DNA from: an uncultured Alteromonadaceae bacterium
GTDB lineage: Bacteria > Pseudomonadota > Gammaproteobacteria > Enterobacterales > Alteromonadaceae
DNA: 64,000 bases
Direction: 5' to 3'
Assembly: GCA_947503265.1 (NCBI GenBank)
Contig: CANNDC010000007.1
Coordinates: 1-64,000, forward strand
Shown here one piece after another: positions 47,818 through 59,800 of this stretch; position 1 is the stretch's first letter; each line of letters opens with the position of its first letter. The notes below the pieces were generated by a model. That model saw only the letters and a list, made by a program, of their open reading frames with translations. It searched no databases and was not told the origin of the DNA. Made by a program: the position numbers and the translations under genes.

Positions 47818-48993
47818 TTAAAGCACTTCCACAGCCAAAGCAGTGGCTTCACCACCACCTATACAAAGGGCAGCAATTCCTTTACTTAATCCTTGCTGTT
47901 TCAATGCGTGAATTAAGGTCACAACAATACGTGCACCCGAAGCACCAATGGGATGACCTAAAGCACATGCCCCTCCTTTGATATTCACTTTATTTTCATC
48001 CAAACCCAGTTTTTTAATGGCCAACATGGTTACCATGGCAAACGCTTCGTTGATTTCGAACAAATCAACTTCGTCGTTAGACCAACCGGTTTTTGTCAAC
48101 AGTTTTTCAACTGCCCCCACGGGAGCGACCGTAAAATCTTCCGGTTTAATAGCGTTAGTCGCGTGGGCTTTTATTCTGGCAAGCGGAGATAGTCCTAAGG
48201 AGCGTGCTTTAGTCTCAGTCATCACTAACAATGCTGCGGCTCCATCAGAAATTGAACTGGAGTTGGCGGCGGTAACCGTGCCGTCTTTTTTAAACGCTGG
48301 ACGAAGGGCAGGAATTTTTTCAGGTCTAGCGTTACCCGGCCCCTCGTCGGTATCGACAGTAATATCACCTTTGCGGCCTTTTATTGTCACAGGGACGATT
48401 TCGTCATTAAATGTACCTGACGAAATAGCATTATTCGCTTTTTCTAACGAAGCGAGAGCAAACTCATCCATTTGTTCTCGAGTAATTGATTCGGCATCGG
48501 CCGTATCTTGCGCAAAACAGCCCATTGCTTTGCCATCATAGGCATTTTCCAATCCATCCATCATCATGTGGTCAAGGGTTTGTCCATGCCCCATACGATA
48601 ACCTGATCTCGCTTTAGGCAGCATATAAGGTGCATTGCTCATACTTTCCATGCCTCCTGCAACAATCACCTCTGCAGATCCAGCTTTTATCAAATCGTGG
48701 GCCATCATGACTGCTTTCATGCCAGAACCACAGACTTTATTTATTGTGGTTGCCCCGGCGCTGAGAGGAAGGCCTGCGTGCAAAGTAGCTTGACGTGCGG
48801 GAGCCTGCCCTAAACCCGCAGGCAAAACACATCCCATAATCACTTCGTCAATGAGCTCGCCATCAATGCCTTCAATTGCCGCTTTAATTGCCGTTGCACC
48901 CAACTCGGGAGATTTAGCGTCCGATAAAGTCCCCATAAAACCGCCCATTGGCGTACGTTTTGCTGCGACAATCACGATTGAATCATTACTCAT
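47818..48993 (-). CDS. acetyl-CoA C-acetyltransferase (thiolase)
   Basis: A biosynthetic/degradative thiolase that joins or splits acetyl-CoA units. The chain begins SNDSIVIVAAKRTPMGGFMG and has the nucleophile Cys in NKVCGSGMKAVMMA (C88 with my start), the second catalytic motif GGACALGHPIGASGARIVVTL and the third C-terminal Cys in LCIGGGEATAL, so all three active-site loops are present. I start at ATG 48993 (391 residues), four codons after the first Met; a GGGTA lies before it. It is directly followed by the esterase gene with no gap. Confidence 0.93.
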   Translation of the reverse strand: MSNDSIVIVAAKRTPMGGFMGTLSDAKSPELGATAIKAAIEGIDGELIDEVIMGCVLPAGLGQAPARQATLHAGLPLSAGATTINKVCGSGMKAVMMAHDLIKAGSAEVIVAGGMESMSNAPYMLPKARSGYRMGHGQTLDHMMMDGLENAYDGKAMGCFAQDTADAESITREQMDEFALASLEKANNAISSGTFNDEIVPVTIKGRKGDITVDTDEGPGNARPEKIPALRPAFKKDGTVTAANSSSISDGAAALLVMTETKARSLGLSPLARIKAHATNAIKPEDFTVAPVGAVEKLLTKTGWSNDEVDLFEINEAFAMVTMLAIKKLGLDENKVNIKGGACALGHPIGASGARIVVTLIHALKQQGLSKGIAALCIGGGEATALAVEVL

Positions 48994-49519
48994 TTGGATA
49001 CCCATTTTTAGAATTAAATATTGACGTGGCTAGACGTTAGAAGATCTGCTCGAGCAAATCAACTTCTGCAGCCAATACAGATCATTAATGAAATGAATAA
49101 TGTCAATAAGTCTGTACTTTTTAGACTTTAAACAACAATCTTTTCAACTACCATTGGTTGGATTGTGTTAACTTTTGCGGTTTTTAATGCGGAAAATAAA
49201 CATCGTCTGGCTCGACGAACGTTTTCATTGCGCAAGGGCCTTTTCAACGCTAACAACTCATTGTGGCGATTGAATACGGAGTATCGCTATTGCGATACCA
49301 CCTTAATGCAGATTTATTGAATTCGTGGTTATTTTTAAAACTAGGTTGGATGGCCAAACGCTCACCGATCAACTTCTGCCAAGACATTTTGCAAAAAACT
49401 AGGTGGGACCACCGGACGGATAAAATGCAAAAGATGGACAACGCAGGAAAGGGGACAAATAGCATTGTTATCGGGAATAGCATTGTTTTGAGGTGCGGTT
49501 TATCTGAATCTCAGGTTAC
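48994..49519. other. intergenic region without a recognised gene
   Basis: This 526-base stretch lies between two minus-strand operons. It holds a perfect hairpin, GTATCGC-TATT-GCGATAC at 49281-49298, and a TTGACA at 49106-49101 (minus strand) that could be the -35 of the thiolase promoter, with no convincing -10. Short open frames on both strands (about 49263-49523 plus, 49250-49483 minus) overlap each other and show no family pattern, so I do not call them. Confidence 0.6.
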
Positions 49520-50386
49520 TTAAGAAGAATACTGACTAAGAACGCCTTTCAAATCACTGGGGATCACTCTTTTTTGCTCATCGGCAGTCAATAGCTTGCC
49601 TTCAAGAATGTAGACAGGGTGTTTTACATCTTGGATGTTGTTGAGCATTCTAAATTCCATGTCACGCTTATTAGATTTTGTATCTTGTGACAACACAAAC
49701 CAGTTTAAGGTTTGGTCATTTTTCAATTTGGTAATTGTGTCATTTGATAAAGTAACTTGTGAAGGAAGCACCAGTGCAATATTGGCTTTACCTCCTTTAG
49801 TCCCCTCATTCACTGCCAATTCAGCATATCGTTTCCAGGGAATCTTAACACTGCTGAGCGACTCGATCTGCTTCACAATATCTAACGAGGATTTAGATAA
49901 CTTTAATTGTGCAAACGTCTGACGTCGACCTCCAAACCAATATTGTGGAACAAAATTAGGTTGATAGCGGGCCATCATCTGGTCATTCAATTGACGTAGT
50001 TCTGATTTTTCAGAGCCTTCACATGCGACTTCTCTGCGCAACATAACTGCATCTAATATTTCTTCGGTTACTGGTTTTTCACAGTAGAAGAAGGTATTAA
50101 CTTTAAGTTTACTGTTTTCACTCAGGATAGGGGACCAAAACAAGAAAACGTTGTAATTTTCCAGTTTTGCCCGTTGTTTTAAAGCCTTGATGCAATATCC
50201 ACACAAGGGGTCTTTGAAAGCGACTAATACTGGCGCATCATCTTTCCATGGTTCCATCAAAAAATCACTATAGGTCTCTTTATCTGGAACAATGAGAAGT
50301 GGGTTGGGAATTGATTGCGCTTGCGCATTTGTTTGAAAAAGTGCCGCAAAAACAGCTATTAACAAGATTCCTAGACTAATTTTCAT
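49520..50386 (-). CDS. DsbC/DsbG-like periplasmic disulfide protein
   Basis: A 288-residue exported protein: signal peptide KISLGILLIAVFAALFQ..., cleaved near AQAQ. A thioredoxin-like fold follows with the redox motif C62-G-Y-C65 in KDPLCGYCIKALK, the motif used by DsbC isomerase. A second Cys pair (FYCEKPV...VACEGS) lies in the inserted helical part, as in DsbC-like proteins. The second half is a repeat-like thioredoxin-type region without Cys. It overlaps the upstream small gene by 11 bases and closes the giant-protein operon, so it probably forms or isomerises disulfides in the products of this operon (inference). Confidence 0.85.
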   Translation of the reverse strand: MKISLGILLIAVFAALFQTNAQAQSIPNPLLIVPDKETYSDFLMEPWKDDAPVLVAFKDPLCGYCIKALKQRAKLENYNVFLFWSPILSENSKLKVNTFFYCEKPVTEEILDAVMLRREVACEGSEKSELRQLNDQMMARYQPNFVPQYWFGGRRQTFAQLKLSKSSLDIVKQIESLSSVKIPWKRYAELAVNEGTKGGKANIALVLPSQVTLSNDTITKLKNDQTLNWFVLSQDTKSNKRDMEFRMLNNIQDVKHPVYILEGKLLTADEQKRVIPSDLKGVLSQYSS

Positions 50387-50792
50387 TTATTTTTGCCAAT
50401 GCTACGGGTAGAACTAGTTCATTGTACTCTTTTAGCAGTGCATTGATTTGAGCTTGAGTTTCTTCTCTTGAATCAGGGTCAGTTAGATTTTCATTGTATT
50501 CAAGTATTAAGTCATCCAATTGAGCTTTAGCCGCGGCCAATTGTTCCGCTCGCTCATCAGCTGTTAAGGGATCAACAGCATCTGCAGTGTCACCTGAAAC
50601 TGGTTCCTCAACTGACCCAGTCTTCGCGAATGGGTTTCTTACTTCGGTGTCAGAAACACGTTCGCCCTGTTCAGTGTTACTTGCTGACCTTTGCAATGCT
50701 GCCGTTTCTGACTTAGGGGGCTGAAAAAACATTAGCCATGCCCCCAACCCCAGAAGTAAAACTATCAATACGAGTGTTACAACTCCTTTCAT
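50376..50792 (-). CDS. small membrane-anchored protein, unknown function
   Basis: A 138-residue protein with an uncleaved-looking N-terminal membrane helix (VVTLVLIVLLLGLGAWLMFF), an Asp/Glu/Ser/Thr-rich linker (about 30-75), and a C-terminal helical coiled-coil-like part (ADERAEQLAAAKAQLDDLILEYNENL). No family is recognised. It lies between the giant gene (19-base gap) and the DsbC-like gene (11-base overlap), so it is part of that operon. Confidence 0.8.
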   Translation of the reverse strand: MKGVVTLVLIVLLLGLGAWLMFFQPPKSETAALQRSASNTEQGERVSDTEVRNPFAKTGSVEEPVSGDTADAVDPLTADERAEQLAAAKAQLDDLILEYNENLTDPDSREETQAQINALLKEYNELVLPVALAKINEN

Positions 50793-50811
50793 ACTGCTAG
50801 GAATCCTCTAC

Positions 50812-53800
50812 TTAGTTTGCTGTCGTAAAATAGTAATCGCCATTCCAACGCTGTGTACCCACAAAATCATTCACTAAGTAGCGAATTTCGATTCTGTGGC
50901 GAACGCCAGCTTCAAGGTCATCGTCTGGCGTGAATGTGAGTTGATTGCCCACAATGCTTACTGCACCTGGTACTACCGCATCACCCGTTCCATGCAACAC
51001 GATAACGCTATTTGCAGCAATGACTTCGTCAAAGGTAATTTGAATAGTTGTGTCTACCGCCACGTCGGAAGCATTAGATACGGGTGAAATGGTCTGTAAA
51101 ATCGGCCCAACAGTATCACTAACGCCTGAGCTGTCCGTGGTAAAGCTAAATGATTCTCCACTTATCTCGTTACTAGAATAGTCACATATACCATCAACTG
51201 ACAAGGTATATTCTGTTGACGTATCCAATAGAGAATTTGGTGTGACACGTATAGAAAGTCTATCGCTAGACAAAGCGCTTGTTGAAGGAACCACACCTAA
51301 ATCATCGCTCAACACTGCTTGCTGAGTACAGGCACCACTGATGGGTTCATTAAATACCACTTGAGGTCTCGCATTGACTGGGATATCCGTTGCACCATCC
51401 GATATGTTCTGCGCACTGATTCCAGGTTCAGAATTATCTATTTGATTTCCTGTAGTGAAATCAGTAAACAATTGATTTAGCGCAATGTAATTGCCCGCCA
51501 AATCATACATGTAAGGACTATAGCCCATATACCAGTAATATCGACGATCCGCGTCAAGTGTAGCATCAGGCACTATTTCTATGGTTTTTCCATCAGCACT
51601 TAAAGTAAAGCTAGCGGCTACTGAAGTTGCTGTGGTGAGATCGTACAAACGCAGTGAATTTGTTCCCAGTTGAACCGTAGTAATATCAATACGCTCATTG
51701 ACAGTTGCAATAAATCGAGCGTTTCGAGCTAAACCTCTTGTGTTAGTTGGCACACTTCGAGTCAGTAAATTCCCGACTTTAAAGTCTGCTGTATCACCCG
51801 TGGTGAAATCCACAGTCAAGGTGTCTGCAACGTTACCACTCAGGTCACTGATATTTGCAGCCGTGAATGTGTATTCAGTATTAGCAGTTAATATGGTTGA
51901 TGGAATCACCGTCATTATAAGTCTATCGGCAGAGAGAGTGCTAGTAATAGCAACCGGATTACCCAAGGAGTCTTCCAAGCTAACGCCAGATAGTTGATTT
52001 GAATTAACCGCTTCATTGTATTGAACTCGTATTCTTGAATTAGTAGGAACGCCTACCAAGCCATCAGGAATGCTGGTATTCAATACAACTGGTGCTGTGC
52101 TGTCTTCATCTGCTCCAGTGGTAAATGTGCTGAAATGATTACCCATTCCATTTCCACTTAAGTCACGTAAGCTGTATACATATACGTAATATAAGCGATC
52201 CATTTCCAGTGCAGCATCTGGCACCATAGTTAAGCGTTTACCATTGTCTGAAAGAGACGTTGTAATCGCTACGTTAACCCTATCGACCGTATCATATAGC
52301 CTTACAGCACTCGTAATGCTCACTGGATCGATTGCTTCAGTGAAGTAAGATTCGATCACTGGCGTCAAGCCGACACCCACAGCGCTATTTGGCACTGAAA
52401 CACTGGTTCGAGTGCCGCCAGTTATATCTGGGCCAGTACCTGTTTCAAAGGTAGTAGATTTAGCGACCGCTGCATTGTTCGATACATCAGACATAGCTGG
52501 TGCATTCTCTGTGATTTCAGTCAATTGCGGCAAGGTGCCTAGTCGTTCATATCTGACGACCATATTGTTTTCACTGAAGCTCGCATTGAATCGACGTTGA
52601 GGCCCTGTGCCATAGTCAAATGTAATTGGGTTCATACGTTCATCATAACGTGCTGCATACACCGCATTTACGCCGACATTTTCTTGTCCATCAGATGGGC
52701 TAAGGGAAACAACGGTAGGTTGACGATCATCTTCAACAGCGTCTGCGCCTGTGGTGAATATTGGTCTGTACAAGCTAGTATTGATATCACCATCGGTATC
52801 AACAATGTTGTCTAACAATAATTCGTAACGCGTATCAGCTAATAACAACTCATCTGGTTGCACGAGCAATACACGACCACTAGCATCCAATGACAAGGTA
52901 GTAGGTACTTCGACATCTGTTGCATCAACACGCAATAAAATCAAGGCATCAGCTAGTTTAGTTTCATCCAACTCTTCGCTGTATTGCACCATCACTAGCG
53001 GATTAAGGGCCACTTCTGTTGCGCTACTTACAGGTGAATAGGCTTGAGGTACAGGTCTGGTGCCAACCAAATCGCTTGATGTTCCCATATTAAAGTAACC
53101 ACTGTAATTATTAAGTGGGTTACCTGAATCATCCGTTGCCGAGCTGTTCAGGAATACCTCAACGCGAGTGTCTTCTGTAAACGGAGTATCTTTAACAAAA
53201 CGAATTGTACGACCATCATCAAGTACTTCTAACGTGCCTTGTTCCGTAATTAACACACCATCCTCAGCGACCCTAAATGCGCCTTCGATGCTGGTATCGT
53301 CCATTGGTTCGTTGGTGTAAAGCAGAACTTCATTGAGATCTAACCAGCCACCCGAACCATTACTTGGAATCTGACGACTGATAGATGGTCTGCCACCATC
53401 ATTATCCAACACACCGGTAACAAAAGTACTGACGAACGGCGCCAATGCATTACCAGATAAATCCGTGACATCATCTGTCATGACCAACGAAATCAGGCTA
53501 GCAGCTGGTTTGTTCGCACTAATGGTCACTTGACGCCCATCTGCGGAACGGAACACAGTAGGCTTGATGACTGACCCGTTAACATACAGAGCAATATTAG
53601 TATTGTTAATACTGCTTGGGTTCATGGGTTCGTTAAACGTCACGACAATATTACGGTTTGGATCAACATCAGTATTGTCTTGGCCTGGCGAAACCATAAC
53701 CACTTCAGGCGCATCATTGTCATCTAAAGACTCAGTAGTGAAGTAAGTATCACCATTCCATCTCAGCGTACCGACAAAATCATTCACAAAGTAACGTATT

Positions 53801-56800
53801 TCAACACGATACTGAGTACTGCCTTGCAGATTATCAGTTGGATTGAAGGTGAGTTCATTTCCATTAATAGTTACGCTACCCGGCACTGAAGTATTAGTGG
53901 CATTAGCGTATACATCAACACGGCTATCAGCAGAAATATCTTCATTGAAAGTAAGCACAATATCTGTGTCAACAGGAACATCTACGGCATTAGAAGCTGG
54001 AGATCGAGTTTGTAAAACAGGGCCTGAACTATCAGAAACGGCACCTGTCGTGAAACTAATACTTCCTGCACTCACCGTATTACCAGCGTAGTCACATAAA
54101 CCATTTAGATCGACTGTGTACTCAGTATTGTCATTCAGCGGCCCGGTTGGAGTGAGAGTGACTGTACGTCTGTTGTTAGAAAGCGCGATTCCGAACGAAA
54201 CCTCACTGGTTCCATCTCCAAAGGTAACATCAGAAAGACAAGTATCACTCAGAGGTTCACCAACGTTAGCGACCACCTTAGCGTTAGTCGGGATATCTAC
54301 TGTCCCATTGTTGATATTGGTTGACACAATCGCAGGTCCATCAGTGTCACTGCTATCGACAGTGGTGAAGTCCGTAAACAACTGATTTAACGCAACATAG
54401 TTTCCGGCCAAATCATAGATATAAGGGCTGTAACCCATGTACCAGTAGTAGCGTCTTAGAGGCTCTAGTTCCTCATCAGGGATTATCTCAATGGTTTTGC
54501 CATCAGCACTGACGGTGAAACTCGCAGGTACACTAGTATTACGCACTGTATCAAGCAATCTCAGAGAGTTAGTACCTTGCTGTACTGTTGTGACATCAAT
54601 TCGTTCACTGACCGTCGCTATGAAACGTGCATTACGTGGCACATCTCGGGCACCAGTTGGAATACTACGATTGACTAAGTTGCCACGCAGAAGGTCCACA
54701 GTTTCTGCGGTAGTAAAGTTAATAGAGATTAATGCTGGAAGCTCGTTGCCACTCGTATCCGTTAACCCTTCAACTTCCAGTAAATAATCACTTTCAGCGG
54801 CTAACAAATTCTTAGGCACGATATTCAATACACGTCTATCTGAACTTAAGCTCAGATTCGCCGCTATTTCTTGGCCAGTCGAATTAGTCAACTCTATACG
54901 AGAGTTATTCGCATTAGCTGCAGCCAACTCTTGATTTGCTTGCGGACCACCGTCACATTCAACTTCACAACCAATGATATCTAGCGCCGCAACTTCTGAA
55001 GCACTGAGTGGCTCATCGAATCTGAGTCTTAATCTGACATTAGTTGGAACCTCAACAGCACCATCAATAATCGTTGAATCAACCAATTGAGGCGGTTCAA
55101 CATCAATGTCGAATCCAGTAGTGAATTGACTGAAATGGTTACCCATGCTGTTACCACTCAAATCGCGCAAACTATATTTGTAAACATAGTACAGGCGACC
55201 GACTAGAAGTGGCTGCTCAGGCACCATAGTCAATCTTCTACCATCATCAGATAACGTAAGTGTAACGGGTAGGTTAATCCTTTCCACCGTGTCATACAGT
55301 CTAACTGAACCAGTGATGCTTACGGGATCAATGGCTTCAGTAAATACAGACTCAATAATCGGTGTCAAACCAACATTAGTTGCACCGCTGACAATAGAAA
55401 GATTAGAACGCGTACCGCCAGTAATATCTGGGCCAGTACCTGTTTCAAAGGTAGTGGATTTAGCGACCACTGCATTGTTCGATACATCAGACATGGCTGG
55501 TGCATTCTCTGTGATTTCAGTCAATTGAGGTAAGGTACCTAATCGTTCATACCTGACGACCATATTGTTTTCACTGAACACCGCATTGAATCGACGTTGA
55601 GGCCCTGTGCCATAGTCAAAGGTAATTGGGTTCATACGTTCATCATAACGTGCTGCATAAACCGCATTCACACCGACATTTTCTTGTCCATCAGATGGGC
55701 TCAACGACATCACCATAGGCTGACGATCGTCTTCTACAGCGTCTGCGCCTGTGGTGAATGTGGGTCTGTAGAAGCTAGTGTTGATATCACCATCGGTATC
55801 AACAATGTTGTCTAACAATAATTCGTAACGCGTATCAGCTAATAACAATTCGTCTGGCTGTACGAGCAATACACGACCACTAGCATCCAATGACAAGGTA
55901 GTAGGTACTTCGACATCTGTTGCATCAACACGCAATACAATCAAGGCATCAGCCAACTTGGTTTCATCCAACTCTTCACTGTACTGGACCATCACTAGCG
56001 GGTTGAGCGCCACGCCTGCTGCGCCGTTTACTGGTGAGTAGGCTTGTGGTACAGGTCTGGTGCCAATCAAATCGCTTGTGGTACCTGTGTTGAAGTAACC
56101 ACTGTAATTATTAAGTGGATTACCTGAGTCATCTGTTGCAGAACTTGTCAGGAACACCTCTATGCGAGTGCCGTCGGTAAACGGTGTATCCTTGATAAAG
56201 CGAATTGTACGACCATCATCTAGCACTTCCAAGGTGCCTTGGTCAGTAATCAAGACGCCGTTTTCTGCTACATTGAAGGCATCTTCAATACTGCTTTCGT
56301 CCATACGCTCGTTGGTGTAAAGCAGAACTTCATTGAGATCTAACCAGCCACTCGAACCATTACTTGGAATCTGACGACTGATAGACGGTCTGCTGCCATC
56401 ATTATCCAACACTCCAGTGGTGAAAGTACTAATGAATGGAGCCAATGCATTTCCGGATAAATCCGTTACATCATCTGTCATAACCAATGAAATCAAACTG
56501 GCTGCTGGTTTAGTCGCACTGATAGTCACCTGGCGACCGTCTGCTGAGCGGAACACATTAGGTCTAATGACAGTTCCATCTACAAACAATGCAATATTAT
56601 TATTGTTAATACTGCTTGGATTCATAGGTTCGTTAAAGGTCACGACTATGTTTCGGTTAGGATCTACGTCGGTATTATCTTGACCCGGTGAAACCATAAC
56701 CACTTGAGGTGCATCATTATCTTCAAGGACTTCAGTAGTAAAGTATGTATCACCATTCCATCTGAGTGTTCCGACATAATCATTGACTAAATAACGAATC

Positions 56801-59800
56801 TCAACTCGATACTGAGTGCCACCTAGTAGGTTTTCATTCGGTGTAAAGGTTAACTGGTTGCCATCAATTGCGATACTGCCAGGAACCACTGTTGCGGAAG
56901 GATTAGCATAAACATTCACGTAACTGTTTGCTGCGATATCTTCGTCAAAAGTAAGAACGATATTAGTATCGACCGGCACATCTACTGCATTGGAAGCAGG
57001 GAAGCGGGTTTGAAGTATAGGGCCAGAAACGTCAGATCCAACACCAGTTGTAAAGCTCAGACTTCCACCGGCAAAAGTATTACCTGCGTAATCACAAAGA
57101 CTGGATAGATCAACTGTGTATTCGGTGTTGTCTGCCAAAACTTCGCTTGGCGTTAACGTAATAGTTTGTCTGTCGGAAGACAGCGCGATAGAAATTGCAA
57201 CTTCATCAACGCCGTCACTCACACTAACATTCGACAAACATACACCACTAATTGGCTCTGCAAAATTAACTACCACTTTAGCGTTAACAGGAATATCGAC
57301 GGTTCCATCAACGATATTAGTCGAATGTAAGACAGGCGTTTCTGTGTCACTATCTTCTACCGTTGTAAAATCAGTAAACAATTGATTTAGTGCAACAAAA
57401 TTGCCTGCTAAATCATAGACGTAAGGGCTGTATCCCATATACCAATAATAACGACGTAAGGGTTTCAATTCCTCGTTTGGAATTAATTCAACTGTTTTTC
57501 TATCGTCACTCAAACTAAAGGTAGCGGGTACATTTGTACCGGTCGTAATGTCGTAGAGTCTGAGAGAATTCGTACCCAATTGGATGGTTGTTGGATCTAT
57601 TGGCTCATCTAGCTCGGCAATAAATCGCGCGTTTCTAGGTACATTGCGCGCCCCAGTTGGAATACTTCTTTTGACCAAATTACCACGAGCATCGTCGACA
57701 CCTGCACCTGTGGTAAAGTCAATGAAGCTGGCTCTGGGTATCAAATTGCCGCCTAAATCTTCTACGCCATCTATTTGCAATTGATAGCTAGTATTAGGTT
57801 GCAGTGGAGTGGCAGGTGTTAAGCGTACAACTTGACGATTTGATTGCACGGCCTTAGAAGTAAATACTGGCTCACCTAAGCTATCAACCAAACGAATTGA
57901 AGAGATAGATAACGGATTCACCGCTTCATTAAACCTAACGTTTAGCAACACATTCGTAGGTACGTCCGTTGCTTCATCGGCAACGGTGGTGGCCATAATT
58001 TCTGGGCCATCGATGTCATTCTCAAAACCCGTAGTGAAGTAACGCAACGTGGTAAAGGCTTGATTACCAAATAAGTCAGTGATCGTTGAGTTTGCCCTTA
58101 AGTAATAGTAACGACCTACAAGTAACTGCGTATTAGGAATGAAGGTGATTGACATCTTGTCATCGGAAATTTCGAAGTTTCCGGCAACCGCTGCTCTCAA
58201 TACGGTGTCGTATAAAAAGAAGTTACTATCATTGACACTATCAGGGTCAATTGGCTCGTTAAATACCATGCTTGGCAAGGTATTCACTGGAACACCTACA
58301 GCATTAGTGACTGGGTTTGAGTCAACAATTTGTGGTCTTTCCAAATCAATTAGGTTGCCCGTTTCAAAGGTAGACTCGAAATCAGCCAGCGGATTACCTG
58401 CCTCATCTCTAACACCAGTAACCTGAATAATATGATTGGTAAAGTCGAGCATTAACTCGTTAGGTGTAAACAAAATCTGTGTATTGCTCGATGCTAGACG
58501 GAGAGAACCCGCAACCTCGAAAGTGCCATCAGAATCAACCAACAATTTAACTGAACCCGGTTTAACTGATTTGGGACTTAGGGCCTCATCAAATTCGATT
58601 GTAATCGTTTTGTTCTCAGGAACATCGACTTCCATATCAGCAGGATCAACGCTCATTACTGTTGGAGGCGTAGTGTCCGGATTAGTTGGATCCGTGCCGG
58701 CATCAACTTCATCTTTATCTTCGATGCCATCACCATCAGTATCCTTAACTAGAGGGTTACTACCGATAGCAACTTCTTCCCCATCTAACAAGCCGTCACC
58801 GTCAGTGTCTGGATTGTTTGGATCTGTGCTGTAGGTATCTGTTTCCTCGTCATCTCCCAAACCATCGCCATCAGCGTCTGGTTGAATAACAAGATTTACC
58901 GCATCACTTTGCGTCGAGTTATCACCCAAGTCTGTTGCCGTAGCGACGATTTCTAACGTATCTCCGTTAGGAACTGTCATTGAGAAGTTATATGGAGCTG
59001 AGGTATCAGTAAATACCACACCGCCATCAACACTGAAGGATACACTGGCTACAGCGACATCATCTGTGGCTTCTGCAGTGACAATTAGTCTACGCCCTTC
59101 AACAACAACGGAATTATCAAACGGACTGGTAATGCTTACTGTTGGCGCAACGCCATTGTTATCATTGATATCTCTGTATTGAGCAATAAAGAGTTTAGTG
59201 TCGCCGGTTCTTCCAAAGTCTGACCTGACAACAAAGCGTTCTTCGGTAATGTAGGCATAGCTCGCATCTAAGGCGATACCCGTACCTGCATAATCTCCAA
59301 ATGCTGACAGGTTGATTGTTCCAGAGAAGACTGCTTGTTCTGGATCAAAGATGTTGACAAATGCGACTACATTCGGGAACAACTGCTCGGCATAGAATGC
59401 GAAGTTGCGAGTCAATGCGACATCACGAGGTGCTATGGAAGCGTCTCCACCAACAATCACTGGATTCATTGGATTACGAACATCCACAACGCGATAACCC
59501 TGACTATAACTGGCTACGTGGGCGAATCCATCACTTAGAACAAGGTCTTTTACTTGTCCAATATTTACGCTGCCTAAGCGCATTGGGCTGTTTCTGTCAG
59601 TCACATCAATCGCAACCATGGCAGAACCAGCTGTTACCACAACCACATCTTGTTCTACAGCGATACCAGTAACATTGCTTAAACCGCCTAGTACGCTGGT
59701 AGAAATTGGGGTTTCAGGGTTAGAAATATTGAATATTTCAATGCCACTATTGCCGTCGGCAACATAGGCGTATTCAAGTTGAACAACAACGTCTTGAGCA

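Noticed and set aside
49250..49523. Overlapping short ORFs on both strands (86 aa plus, 77 aa minus)
   Set aside because: They overlap each other almost fully, lack a good ribosome-binding site and show no recognisable pattern; one runs into the DsbC-like gene.
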